Source: Benincasa hispida
Taxonomy: Eukaryota; Streptophyta; Magnoliopsida; Cucurbitales; Cucurbitaceae
DNA: 64,000 nucleotides
Direction: 5' to 3'
NCBI RefSeq assembly: GCF_009727055.1
Contig: NC_052349.1
Coordinates: forward strand, 37,847,993 to 37,911,992
Part shown: positions 34,335 through 46,636 of the stretch, piece after piece
How the letters are laid out: every line of letters begins with the position of its first letter
Position numbering within the stretch: position 1 is the first letter of the stretch
The notes under the pieces: generated by a model
Databases searched by the model: none
What the model saw: the letters and a program-made list of their open reading frames with translations, nothing else
What the model was told of the DNA's origin: nothing
Program-made: the position numbers and the translations under genes

Positions 34335-35985
34335 GATGCGTTATTTTATTAAGTGGAAATATGGATGATATGTGTTGATAGAATTGCGTTATGCACTCAA
34401 GTTTCCCCAGCGGAATTTAAGTGTAAATTCCTCTGAGTTTCCTGGTAAGTCTAGGGTCGAACACAAGGACTTGTGAAAATAGATTGCATTGATAATTTTT
34501 TATGAAAAATTTGCGGTAACCGGGAAAATAAATAAAGTGTTTGATTTCCGATTGTGTTGATTAAAAAGAAATAAATAAATGCGGCAGATTTGAGAAACAA
34601 AAGTTGCGTTGATAGATGCAATAAGTATGCAATGAACGGGTTAAGAAGATCTTTAGCTAGCGTTACTTGGGAATGCGTCAGACCATGTGATCATGTTACT
34701 ACCATGCACAGTAAGTCATTTTCCAATGTAAATGCGATGCTTCTAAATCTAGGACGCATGTGTTGCATGCAAAATGTCCATAGAACTTATCCCTAAGTCT
34801 CTACTTTTATCCTATACGATGATGCAAAATACATGAAAGCAAGGTGACCACATACAATCATATCCTATCTTTAGGATGCATGCGATGCGTTGATAACAAA
34901 TAGTGCTCATTCCTAAGCGCCTATCTCTTGTATTATGCGTTCTAATCTGACTCTCCCGAGCCTAGATTCTAACCTGACCTTCCCAAGTCTAGATCATGTC
35001 CTTAAACTACCCTCCCGAGTATCCCTAATGGATGAATGAAGCATACATAAATAAGATAATCGCAAAGAATGAAGATTCCCTAGTTATGCTAACTAAATGC
35101 TTCTCAACCCATTCAACTAATTTAGCTACTCATGCATGAATCACAGAGAGTGAACAGATATAGAGAAAGAAATTCCATTCTTATAAAGAAGTTAAGTACA
35201 AAATGCCAATGGAGGTTTAAGGTAGAGAGCCTTGTAGCAATTCCTTGCTGACTGAGGCTTTTTACACTGGAATCTCTATTCTGATCTAAAGATATTCCCA
35301 CTTCTGCAGGCGTCGGCCCTCTCCCTATCTTTGAAGCTTTTGGCGCTCTCCCAAGCTTACCGGAATGATCTACCGGCACAACTTCTCCCTTGCATCTGCC
35401 TTAAAATGAAAGAAAACTAAAAACGAAGACGTGCAAACTAGAACAAAAGATTGTAAAAGTTGTGAACCCCTTTTCTGAAGAATGCACTTGGTATTTATAG
35501 AGCATCCATGGTGAAAGGCGGCTTCTCTCTCCCGGTTGTACAGATGGGACAACTTTAATTCTTGATTGACGCGTCGAATGATTGTTACCGATAAAGCTGA
35601 ATGTACTTTGTGACTGTTATCGGCTGTCAACTTAATTTGGATTCGACTGTCATCAGCTTTCTGTCCCATTGCTCTTAATTGACCTTTCACCCAGATGCGC
35701 CCACCATGTTGTGTTGACCAAGTTGCGGCGATCCTTCTCGGGCGAATTTTTGCAAGTACGATCAACGCAAAGTCTTACGGTGAAGTTGCGTTCGACCGAT
35801 AATTTCCTATGATTGCAATCTTGCATTGTATTAATGCCTATTCTACACAAAAAATACAAAAATCAATAGTTCTAATGCGCTGAACGCATGCGACCGCAAT
35901 ATTATAGAATTTATGCTTAATGGACGCAATTTAACATATTTTATCAACTCAATCCAATATTGTTTAATAACTTAGCACTATGATA
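34335..35985. mobile_element. Insertion splitting the minisatellite (unclassified)
   Basis: The CGAC minisatellite stops at about 34335 and resumes near 36005. In between is unrelated sequence with recurring 'gcgtt', 'atgcgatg' and 'gcaatgaacg' words. It includes 'tctagggtcgaacacaaggac' type text at 34450-34470, seen at the edges of many plant retroelement-like repeats. Open frames of up to 131 codons (for example 35370-35765, minus) have no recognisable domain. Confidence 0.4.
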
Positions 35986-36009
35986 ACGTGCATTTCTGCC
36001 CGTAATCAA

Positions 36010-36535
36010 TGACCAACTCGGGATCTGACAATTTTCATGCGACCAATTTTGACAACCAAATCTAGCCTCTGGCAGCCACCTCCGGTGACTTAACTCCAAG
36101 ACCACCTTCGCGTTACCAACCCTAACGATCAATTGACTTCGACAACAAACTCCAATGACCAACTCTGACAACCACTTCCAACTACAAACTCCAACGAAAA
36201 TCACATTCGATGACCACCTTTAAGCGAGCAACTCCGATGGCCAACTTGGGGCTTCAACAACCAACTCTAATACCATCTCCATGCGACTAACCTCGGGCTC
36301 CGACAACCACTTCCGACTACAATCTCCGACGAAAATCATCTTTGATGATCAACTTCGACAACTACTTTCGTCCGACCAACTTTGGGGTTCGAAAACCACC
36401 TCCGATGACAAACTTTGACAACCAACTCCAATACCACCTTCATGCGACCAAGTTCAAACCACGAAAACTACCTTCGACTACAAACTGCAATGAAAATCAT
36501 CTTCGATAATCAACTTTGACAACCACTTTCGATTA
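36010..36535. repeat. CGAC-rich minisatellite, second block
   Basis: Imperfect repeats such as 'ctccgacaaccact', 'cttcgacaacta' and 'gaccaactc' run with irregular period. Same vocabulary as 11010-11300. Confidence 0.55.
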
Positions 36536-37056
36536 CTATAAGACCGATGACTTTTAAAATATATTGTAGGGTTGTTGATTATATAAAAAATATTATTTTA
36601 TCTACATTAAGTACAATATTTATATGTACAAATTTTTTTATTTAATTGAATTCACATATCAATGAGTGTTAAGAATACTTAGACGAAAAGTATTTATGTA
36701 GTTGAAAAGTATGTAACATAAAACAAAAAAAAAACCATAAAATGAAAATTTTAAAATAGAGATCTATTCTTTGATGATCCTCTAAATGTAGAGGAACTGA
36801 AAGTGAAATTGATGAAGAAAATGTGGTGACATTCCATTGGTAGTTAACATGATGTGGGAGATTTAACTTGAAAAAAATCATGACATAGTAAAATTAGAGA
36901 GCAACAAGAAGAAGAAGAAAAAGAAGAAGATGATAATGAAATTAATGGAGAAAAATTAGTTGGAATAAAAAATTTTGATTTCTCTTTGGTTTCTCATTTT
37001 ATTTAACCATATTTTTACAATAAATGTAATTGGTTAATTGTTGTTCATTGTCCAAA

Positions 37057-37057
37057 A

Positions 37058-37089
<32 letters not shown>

Positions 37090-37091
37090 AA
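37057..37091. repeat. (GAAA)n microsatellite
   Basis: About eight to nine perfect tetranucleotide units. Confidence 0.85.
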
Positions 37092-37391
37092 AATTTTAAA
37101 AATCAAAAGAAAAAAATTGCAATCCACATTTTATTCAACACAAAGATAAGTGGAATTATTGAATTAAAAAGTTTCAAAATAAAAATAGTAATCATAAAAG
37201 TAAATTATCTAAAGTTAAAAAAACTGCATCAGATACTCATACATATGAACTCAACTCTGCACTCCAAACACAGACATATAAAATCAGACCAAATAATTCT
37301 ACACACCAAATACAGACATATGAACTCTATAGATATATGAACTCCAGACATCCTATCTCAACTTAGTACTCAAAACAATCTCAAATCGTTG

Positions 37392-39060
37392 TTATAGATG
37401 AGTGGAAGAGAAGTTTTAAACTGCTCAAACGTTTTCTCAATTTAATCCAAATTTATAACTCCCCAAATTTAATTTAATCCGCGAAGTAATTGTAAGCATT
37501 ACATAATTAAGGTGATTTCAATTTCAATTTTAAACCGTTCCTTTATTAAGGATAAATAATTAAGATGATTTGACAAAATAATAATAATAATAATTAAGGT
37601 GCTTTAATTGTAATGTGAAACGATTGCTTTGAAATGGGAAAAAAATACAAAAAGTAAAGTTTCACTTTAAATTACGAATAGGGCATGGATGTAATTTATT
37701 AAAATTTGAAAGGCCAATGTCCAAAAATATTTTTTTTAGAACCCACGACTTTTTATAGATTATAGACGATAGTTAAGGCAATCCTTTTGGATTAACCTAC
37801 GAAATTACAGTTGAAGTTGAAAATTCATGTTAAGAGTTTACGAGACTCAATTAATATTTCTTTTCACTCGTAAAGATTCGTAAAGATTCAAGGTTTGATT
37901 CAATTGGTACGTATTTTGATTATTCTTACAAGATAATCACTTGATTTTATTATTTAAAAAAATCCTTAAATAATAAATTTTAACAATTTATCATCTTAGA
38001 TTCACTTAGAAGAGGTTTCAAGATGGCAGTCTTATTTATTTATTTATTTTGAAAGAGTATAGTCTTACTCTATTATAGATGAATCAAACACAAAAAATGA
38101 TGAAAACCACAATTTAATATTTTTTTAGAAAATTCTTTTAAATGAGGAAAAATAAAATTTTAAATTGGAATGACCAATAGTAAAAAGAGTATTAATATTA
38201 TATGATGAGTTATTTTAAGATAATTTCTACCCTAAAACTTCTTTTGTCGTTAAGAATATGTTGATTTCATGAATGGAAGAAAAAAAACCATTTTTAATAA
38301 TAATAATTGATCAAATGATTCGTTATATATAAATACAAAAAAAAAAAAAAAAAAAATCTACAATGATATTATTGGGTCACTCATTTTCGATGTAATTTAG
38401 TTCAACTGTCATTTTCTATATAAATAATGTACAAAATGTATTAAATCATCGATCATAAGTAGTACGTCATAATTTCATTAATTATAGCACAAGTCTAAAA
38501 AAGAATTCGGTTAAATACATGATGGAAGAACCTCAATGTCAAACGCTTTAATTGTTACATTTTTTTCCAACATTTTTTTTTTTTTTAATATTACAAAGGT
38601 ACCAATTATCCAAGTAAAAAAACTGTACTAAAAGTCAAAAGTTTAAAGCTTGAATTTGTGTTGAACAAAAATTAAAAAAAGAAAAAAAAAAAAAAAACAT
38701 TGAAAGAAAGATTTAAATAAGAAAATGAATGAAACTCTCAAGTGAATAATTTGCCTTAGCCTAGCAATGGTCCTAGATTGACATTGAATCATTGATATTG
38801 ATGTTACAAAAGCTAAGAAAATGAAGGAAATAAAAATGAAAAGGAAAAATTGAAGAGATTTGAATATAAAAAGTTTTCCTTTTCAACGATTTCAAATCAA
38901 ACGGCTGACGCTGAATTGAAAAAGTTCCTAAGAAGTCCAAAATTCCAGTTGTCGTTCATGTAGAAGAACAATTTCTGTAGGTTTCTGACACAATTCGAAG
39001 CGTGAAAAGGTCAAAAGAAGAAGGAATCTCTGAATTTTCTTATGATTATTTTGAATTTAC
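37392..39060. other. AT-rich upstream region of the HD-ZIP IV gene
   Basis: There is no open frame and no recognised transposon terminus. Homopolymer A runs occur at 38338-38357 and 38678-38697. It presumably includes the promoter of the gene starting at 39664, but no TATA box or L1 box (TAAATGYA) could be placed convincingly near the start. Confidence 0.4.
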
Positions 39061-39108
39061 CCAATTCGTTGTTGTCATTATCTTCTCTTTCAATTGTTGT
39101 TTTTAGCA

Positions 39109-39270
39109 ATGGGAGACGAAATTGATGATGATTCACAGGAAACTGAAATTCAACATCGCATGGGGAATCAACCTAAGTTTCTTCCGTCTTCTTCCTCTAA
39201 ACCCATTGGCTACATTTCTGCATTTGGTACTTTCTCTCTCTGGAATTCAATTTCTCCTTTTTTTCGCTGA
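39109..39270 (+). CDS. Possible upstream open reading frame, 53 codons
   Basis: The ATG is in a strong plant context (agcaATGGg). It opens a frame with an acidic start (MGDEIDDDSQETE) and a serine run, ending at TGA 39268-39270, about 390 bp before the HD-ZIP IV start codon. A second ATG at 39303 opens an overlapping-region frame of 107 codons that ends at 39626 and contains a hydrophobic stretch. Neither matches a family I know. If they are in the HDG transcript they would act as uORFs. They may instead be chance or part of a spliced-out leader intron. Confidence 0.3.
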   Translation: MGDEIDDDSQETEIQHRMGNQPKFLPSSSSKPIGYISAFGTFSLWNSISPFFR

Positions 39271-39663
39271 TTTTTGGATGTTTTCTTCTGTCGATTGAAC
39301 AAGTGGACTTCATCGGTTACACTTTCCTTGCTGAAATCTGCAAGAACTTTGAAGAGAGAGAGTTGCACGTACCAATTAACCCCCACAAAAAAAATACCAA
39401 ATCCAATACCCAACTCAGGGATATCTCTCCATTTATTGCGTTTGTTTTTGTGTTGATTTGGTATCCTTATTTGGAAATTGGACTCGACCCTCTCTGGATG
39501 CTATGTATTCTATTTATCCCATCTGTGATTTTCAATGTGTTGTACAAACGAGTACAGGCTGCGGGAATAAAAGTTCTAGCGGCTCCCGTTTTTGGGAATT
39601 TCAAGGGAAGAATAGAGAAGTTGTAGTTCTTTCATTCAGTGGGTATCTTAGTGGTTGGTCGGG

Positions 39664-42600
39664 ATGGATTTTGTGACGGATGGTCGTGGGGGTTATGGGG
39701 GTGGGTCTGCTGATGATCAAGAAGGTTCTAATGATCGTAAGGGGAAAAAGACTTACCATCGTCATAATCCTTACCAGATTCAGCAGCTTGAGTCGTAAGA
39801 AACTATAGAGTTTTCTCACCTTTCTTTGCATGTTGTTTATCTGTGTACGTTCGTTTGTGTTTGTGATTCCTTTGTCGTTTGTCTGCTCATTTCACTGATA
39901 GGTATGGACTTTGTTGCCTCCCTTTTTGTGTATGTGTTATTGTGGGCCTTTCCCTGTATCTTGTTGGTGTTTTCAGAAGTTGCATGTTGAATCTGTTTCA
40001 TTCTTTTAGTCTTACCAATGAAGGCTGCAGGGATCTCGGTTTTAACAATCTGATGTCTCCTTTTCTGCCTGTGCATGTGTGTCGTTCTAAAACAATTGCA
40101 TTGTTTCTATCTGCTTCCCAGATTTTTCAGGGCATGCCCACACCCTGATGAAAATCAGCGGCGCCAGCTGAGTCGAGAGCTTGGTCTTGAGACCAAACAG
40201 ATCAAATTTTGGTTTCAAAACAAGAGGACTCAAACAAAGGTAGAATGAATTTTCTCATGTCTGTAAAGAAGTTTATTTTTATTTACCCTTCAATTGAAAC
40301 CCGTTCTTCCCCTCTTACAGGCTCAGAATGAGCGAGCAGACAACTCTTCACTTCGGACAGAGAACGAAAAGATTCAATGCGAAAATCTTGCAATTAGAGA
40401 AGCGTTGAGGAATGTGATCTGTCCATCCTGTGGAGGTCCACCTTTTGGAGAAGAAGAACGGCAGCGCAATCTCCAAAAACTACGTCTTGAAAATTCTCAC
40501 TTAAAAGAAGAGGTACTTTTCATGTTTGGAAGTTGAAATTGTGTTTATGTTTTCTCATAACAATATTGAATTTTCAATGATTGATTATCTCTTCATAATA
40601 TGGATGCATCAACTTCAACGGTCTTAATTATGATCGTTTTGCAGCATGAAAAAGTGTCTAACCTTCTTGCGAAGTACATTGGTAAACCAATATCACAACT
40701 TGAATCGCTATTGCCTGTTCTTGGATCTTCACTTGATTTGTCACCAAGAAGTTCCCTTACCCAAATAGGTGCAAGTCCTGCAGTCGATCTTATTTCTGAT
40801 CCTATAATATTAGATGGAGCAGCAACACCCTACCAATCAAGAGGTATTAATGATTTGGAAAATGCTCTTATGTTGGAAACTGCTGCAACTGCCTTGGAAG
40901 AGTTAATCAGACTTTTGAGGATCGACGAGCCTTTGTGGATGAAGACCCTGAATGATGGGAGGTATGTTCTCCATCGTGACAGCTACGGAAAAATATTTCC
41001 TAGACCCAATCACTTCAAATCTTCTAGTGCTCGTACTGAATCATCAAAAGCTTCAGGAGTGGTGATAATGAGTGCAATTCAATTGGTTGATTTTTTTTTA
41101 GATGCGGTCAGTGTTGATAGCTATTAATTCCTGCCTATTAAAAGTTAACTGTTGATTCCATTCTTGGAGAGATATTTACTTAGACAATTGATTCAATTAC
41201 ACAGGATAAATGGACAGATCTTTTTCCAACCATCATTATAAATGCAGAGACATTTCATATTATTGACCCCGGGATGCCTGGAAATCGCAGTGGCGCTTTG
41301 CAGTTGGTATGAAATCATGCTTCCATTTTTTTTTCTTTGTTGATGTTCGGCCTTATTTATTTCTACACAACATGGTAGATAATGATAGTTAATTAGTGCA
41401 GATGTATCAACAAATGCACATCTTTTCACCCCTCGTATCTCCTCGAGACTTCTATTTCCTTCGACATTGTCAGCAGATTGAGCTTGGTGTCTGGGTAATA
41501 GTGGATGTTTCATATGAAATCTTAAAGGATTGTGTCACCTCTGCCCGCTGCTGGAGGCTTCCATCTGGGTGCTTGATTCAAGAAATGCCCAATGGTTGCT
41601 CTAAGGTTTTTAATTCCATTCATTAATTATTGATCTCTTTCCTTCTCTCATGGGTCTTATGTTTTTAATTTTGATGCCATTGTCAGCATTAATATCCATA
41701 AATCACTGCCTTGGCATTAATTTCTTTGTATCCCTTTTGTTTACGCTAATTATTTTCCTCGGAAGGTACTCTATTGAATGAGGCATATATACGTGCCATG
41801 TCAGCATCCTTCTAATATGACATAATTGCTATCCCATAGATGAACATCCATGCATTTGATGTGTTTTGGAGACAGTTACAAATCATTTATGATCTACTTT
41901 ACCCATCTGAAGTCACTTATGTTGGCCGTTTTATAAATATTAAATTTCATTTATAGCAGTAGCAGCCATTTTTTCCCTTAAACAATCTACTTGTATTGTG
42001 TAATCATAAATCTTCCTTGACAGATCACCTGGGTCGAGCATGTGGAAGTGGATGACAAAGCACAAACCCACCGTCTCTATCGAGATCTTGTGTTCAATAC
42101 TATGGCATATGGAGCCGATCGATGGCTTTTCACTCTTCAAAGGATGTGTGAGAGATTGGCTTACACTTTCAGGGATTGTGCACCTAGCCATGAACTTGGA
42201 GGAGGTAGAAGTCTACCCTTTATTTATGATTTGTTTTTTTCGGTGATAAAGAAAAAGGCATTCCCTTATTTTCATCAAGCTCAAGTTCTAACAAAAACTT
42301 TTGTTTGTTTCAGTGTTAACTTCTCCTGAAGGTAGGAGGAGCGTCATGAAGCTGTCATATAGAATGGTAAAAAATTTCTGTGGCATACTGAGGATGTCAG
42401 GTAAATTAGATTTCCCACAGTTATCCGAAGTGAACAACAGCGGTGTTCGAGTATCTGTTCGGATTAGCTCAGAACTGGGGCAGCCCAGTGGGACAGTCGT
42501 TAGTGCGGCAACATCTCTTTGGCTTCCCCTACCACCTGAAACCATCTTTAATTTCTTCCGGGATGAAAAGGCCAGAGTTCAGGTTTGTAATACCACACTT

Positions 42601-43402
42601 CCTTTTCTTGATTGGTACTTGTTCCCTTGCTAAAGTGAAGAATCAACATTCTTTTTCCAGTGGGATGTTCTCTCTTATGGAAACCCTGTACATGAAATTG
42701 CACACATCTTAACAGGAGTTCATCCAGGAAACTCGATATCTATAATTCAGGTACTTTCCTTTCTGTAACTTCTGCCATTTGTAAATCAAAGACAAACTAA
42801 TTCAAATGCTCTAGAGTTTCACTTTCATACTACTTGAAATAGTGAGTTTTTCAGGGGTAAATGTCGATGAAATTAACTAGAAATATTTGGATTATCTTAG
42901 CCATCTATTGCATTCTTGGGTCGCAGCACCAACCATCTATTTCATTCATTATCATTAGATTTAAATTTTAAAGTTATTGAAGTTTGATGGTTGTTCATGT
43001 GAATGATTTACGAAGCAGCCGTTCATCCCAACTGAGAACAACATGCTGATTCTTCAAGAAAGCTGTATAGATTCACTAGGATCCTTGGTGATATATGCGC
43101 CCATTGACGTGCCTGCTATGAACATTGCAACAAGTGGTCAGGACCCATCAGAGATACCAATACTGCCATCAGGGTTCGTGATCACAGGGGATGGCCGTAC
43201 TCATTCAGGAACCGAAGCTTCGACGAGTGCTACCTCGGGGAGGCCGAGCGGGTCTCTGTTAACCATAGCTTTCCAGATATTGGTGTCCAGTGTATCATCT
43301 TCAAAACAGCTGAATGTGGAGTCTGTGGCAACGGTGAATACTCTTATCAGTGCCACAGTTCAGAGGATAAAGGCTGCATTGAATTGTTCTGGCTTGGATT
43401 GA
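39664..43402 (+). CDS. HDG11: HD-ZIP class IV homeobox-leucine zipper protein, HDG11/ROC8-type
   Basis: Class IV HD-ZIP proteins are epidermis-associated transcription factors that bind L1-box-type sites. Coding exons: 39664-39794, 40122-40239, 40321-40512, 40645-41106, 41205-41306, 41402-41605, 42024-42204, 42314-42582, 42661-42750, about 43019-43402; total 710 codons, one frame, all GT..AG. Domains: homeodomain about residues 28-86 (helix 3 [10 protein letters not shown]); zipper-loop-zipper about 87-160 with the class IV redox-sensitive CPSC pair (C117, C120); START domain from about 215, with VTWVEH-type segment ITWVEHVEV and GADRW; then the C-terminal START-adjacent region with [17 protein letters not shown] and NNMLILQES. 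The family is about 700-750 residues, so it is full length. The start codon was chosen because MDF plus a Gly-rich leader is typical. The ortholog name is by resemblance; HDG12-like is the alternative. Confidence 0.93.
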
Positions 43403-43506
43403 TTTTTGTGGTGTGATGTGTGTGTTTGATTGCTGTAGGGCTCAAAACGAAATAGTTGGAACTTATTGGGTCATTATAAGCTTCTTTCAAAAGTTGGAAC
43501 TTTGCT

Positions 43507-44355
43507 GTTTCATTAGATGATTTTTTTTCTTGAAATTTGAGTATGTAACAAATATTATAATCATTTTATAACATTGTGATTTGATTTTTTTTTTCCTTTT
43601 TTTGCGAGTTAATCAAAGGTTATCCACTTATTTCGACCAATCTGATAATGTTGGATTTTAATCATGAGGTGTTTAAAGTTTAATAGTGTATCTGGTTTTA
43701 ATTTTTTTAAATATTGAATTTTGGAAATAAGTTATTTTTTTTAAAAAAAAAGTTGAAGTTTTTTACTATCTCTCAAAATAACTTTTAAAATACTCTCAAA
43801 TTGTATCTTAAAAAGTTTTTATCCTTAATCCAAACAGACCCTAAATTTAATTTTTAGTTTTTATATTTCTAAATCTGATTATCTTTGTCTTCGTAAATGA
43901 ATTTTTTTTTATACGAAATTATTGACTATATTTAGTGAGTATAATATTTATGTAAAATTGTGATAAAAGAGAAACAATGGAGGAAATCAAATTATCACTT
44001 CTAAGAAATAGAGTAAAAGTGAAAAGTGAAGTTAAAGTACAAAGTGTATGAAAATGTCATTTAAACCTAAAAAACTGGTAATGCTTTTGGTTTGGGAAGG
44101 TAAAGTTGAAAAATGGTTGTTCCTTCCCTTATTATGGAAAACATTTGATTAGGGCTTCATGTTATTGTTTCGCTCTCATCTTTTATTTTTGGGAAAATTA
44201 ATAATATTGTTTCTTTAATAATGAAATAAACAAAATAGACACCCAAGGCTTTGTTTGGTGACGTGTTTAAAATATTTTGCCTTTTGACTCAAAGAAATTG
44301 ACTCCTTTTTTGGAATATACTAATTTTTTTATCTATATATTTTATGAGAAGAAAA
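43507..44355. repeat. Left copy of a duplicated HDG 3'-flank segment
   Basis: About 850 bp starting gtttcattagatgattt, 105 bp after the HDG stop. It aligns end to end with 48546-49350 (shared words include gaaatttgagtat, aacatttgga/aacatttgatt, gtttcgctctcat and tatattttatgagaag). The two copies flank the hAT relic and the tandem array. Divergence is modest, with small indels. Confidence 0.8.
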
Positions 44356-44397
44356 AAAAAAAATCTAACTTGGTAGGTTAAAAAAAAACAATGCTTC

Positions 44398-46380
44398 ATC
44401 ACCTTCTACAGATAAAGTTTCTCCAAGTCTTATTTAAGTCCAATTCCAAGTTCAAGTCCAAATTCAACTCCAAATTCATCCCCGAATTTAACTCCATGCT
44501 CCTCAAATGATGATAATTTGAATGTTCATGATTGTGTTATTCTTGGTGAGGAGGACATTGAGAAGGGGTCTTTAAAAAGGAGATTAACATTGGTTGTTTG
44601 TAATCATTTTAAGAAGCAAAAAATAAATGGAGTATACAAGATGTAATTATTGCAAACAAAAACTAGGGTTAAAAATAAAAATGGAACCAAACATTTGCAT
44701 GACAATATCAAGATATGCACTATAAAGGACAAAATGACATACGACAATTCCTATTAAATCCTAACAGAGAGAAGAATAATATATTGAGTTTGTCTTTATA
44801 TAACTTCGATCAAGAAGCTACAAAAAAAAGCATTAACTAGGATGATAATCAAAGGTGAATATCCTCTCTCAATAGTTGAGCATGAAGGTTTTAGAAAATT
44901 TTGTAATGTCATCCAACTATTATTTAAAATGGTGTTAAGAAACACAATAAAGAATGAGATCTTGAAAATTTACGAGATTGAGAAGTTGAAAACCATGACA
45001 TCTTTTAATGAGATCAAAGGAAAAATTGCCCTTACAATGGACATGTGGACTTCAAACCACCAAACAAAAGAATATATGACTGTCATTGCACATTTTTTTA
45101 TGATAGGTTTTGCGAAACAAAATAATCAGGTTTATGTATGTCCCTTTTCCACACACTTCTAAGATGCTTCATGAAGAAATAACGGAATGTCTGTTAGACT
45201 GGAATATTGATAAAAAAAAATTGTCATCTGAAACTGTAGATAATTGTAGTATAAATGACTCCATGGTTAATATGTTTGTTGATAGTCTGTGTGAAAACTT
45301 AATATTGTATGGGAGTTTATTTCATATGTGATGTTGTGCTCATATTCTGAATTTAATTGTAAAGATGGGTTGGCAGTGATAGGAGATGGGATTGAAAGAG
45401 TTCGTCGTAGTGTGTGTTTTTTGGTGCATACACACACAAAAAAAGAGAAATTTGAGGAACTTGCTCGTCAATTGAATGTTTATGATGGTCGAATGTTGAG
45501 TCTTGATTGTTGTACTAGGTGGAAATTCTACCTATTTTATGTTAGCTACTGCATTAAAGTACAAGATTGTTTTTTATCAATTAAAATGACGAGAACCATA
45601 GAACAAGTGTGCCTTTGGATCAAGATTGGGTATTAGCAAAAGAGATATGTGAGAAACTGAAAATATTTCATCATGTGACTAAAATATTTTTTGGATCCAA
45701 TATCCTACTACTAATCTTTTTTTTCTAAAAATTTGTAAACTGAAATTGGCTATTTTTGACCGGACGAATTCTGGCTTTCAAGAGATGACATGACGTCAAA
45801 TATGATTTCAAAGTTTGATAAGTATTGGAAAAAAATTCATGGGGTAATGGTCATAGCTGTAGTTTTAGATCTACGTTACAAATTGAAGTTGATTGAGTTT
45901 TACTTCCCTAGAATTTAGGAGATACTTTTTTTCTTGAGGTGGAAAGGATTAAAAAAAGTTGTTCAGATTTGGAAAAAGAATATCAGCTGAGGTAGAAATG
46001 TGAAGGTGATGATAGTTGCTTTGAAAATTTAGATGGAACATCACATAATATAGAATTTGATTATTTTAATGATTATGATTTGTTTGTATCAAATTCCAAT
46101 AATATGAATCAGAAATATTTGGATGAATCTATCTTACCCTGATCATTTGATTTTGACATTTTGAATTGGTGAAAATTGTATCCCATTTTACAAGAAATTG
46201 CAATAGACATATTAGTCATCCCCTTATCTAGTTTGTATCAGAGTCTACTTTTATACCTATGGTAGGATTATAAGTCCACATCGTAACAAACTTTATCTGA
46301 AGACAACAGAGGCTTTCATGTGCGCACAAAATTAGATTGCAACTGAAGTTTTGAAGTATGTTAATTTGTTTATTTTGTTT
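44398..46380 (+). pseudogene. hAT transposase remnant (RICESLEEPER/Ac-like)
   Basis: Landmarks in order on the + strand, in shifting frames. A BED-type zinc finger: NHFKKQ near 44607, CNYC near 44646 and KHLHDNI near 44692. The plant hAT block 'VEHEGFRKF' and 'KIALTMDMWTSNHQTKEYMTVIAHF' (44875-45100). 'CSINDSMV', 'CAHILNL'-type sequence near 45330 and 'TRWKFYL' (45515). Finally a decayed dimerisation region near 46180-46360 ('ILVIPLSS', 'TEAFMCAQ', 'TEVLK'). Many stops and frameshifts make it inactive. No left terminal repeat was found, so the 5' end of the element is lost. Its right end is at about 47177. Confidence 0.8.
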
Positions 46381-46636
46381 TATCTCTCCAGCATTTAATA
46401 TATTAATAAATATTTTCTTTTATTATAAATATGTGACAATATAAGATACTGGTACGGGAAAAGAAATGGATAAATATTTAGCAACTACTATTTTATAATA
46501 TGTAGACAATTCTGATGAAGATGGAATGATGATTGAGGTATGCTCAAGGATTAATATTATTTTTTTATGACACTTTTTTAACTTGTTGTCTAGTTTTTTT
46601 TGTGATATTATTTGTTAATTATATTTTAAATGAAGG

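Larger units (their letters stand above)
34058..37390. mobile_element. Large element with 'gtgtttgg' left end and CGAC minisatellite
   Basis: Starts with aaggagtgtttggctcacc and repeated 'gagttgagttgg' words. It contains the CGAC-rich minisatellite (34250-34340 and 36010-36530) and ends with a zone of 'actccaaacacagacatat' words (37230-37390) that look like a loose inverted counterpart of the start. The fragments at 11010-11300 and 13765-13940 share both parts. There is no transposase. The right boundary is approximate. Confidence 0.4.

Noticed and set aside
35370..35765. 131-codon minus-strand open frame
   Set aside because: Lies in an unclassified insertion, has no recognisable domain and overlaps other equally long frames.
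39303..39626. 107-codon frame as a separate gene before HDG11
   Set aside because: No family resemblance. Kept only as a possible uORF because it sits in the presumed HDG11 leader.
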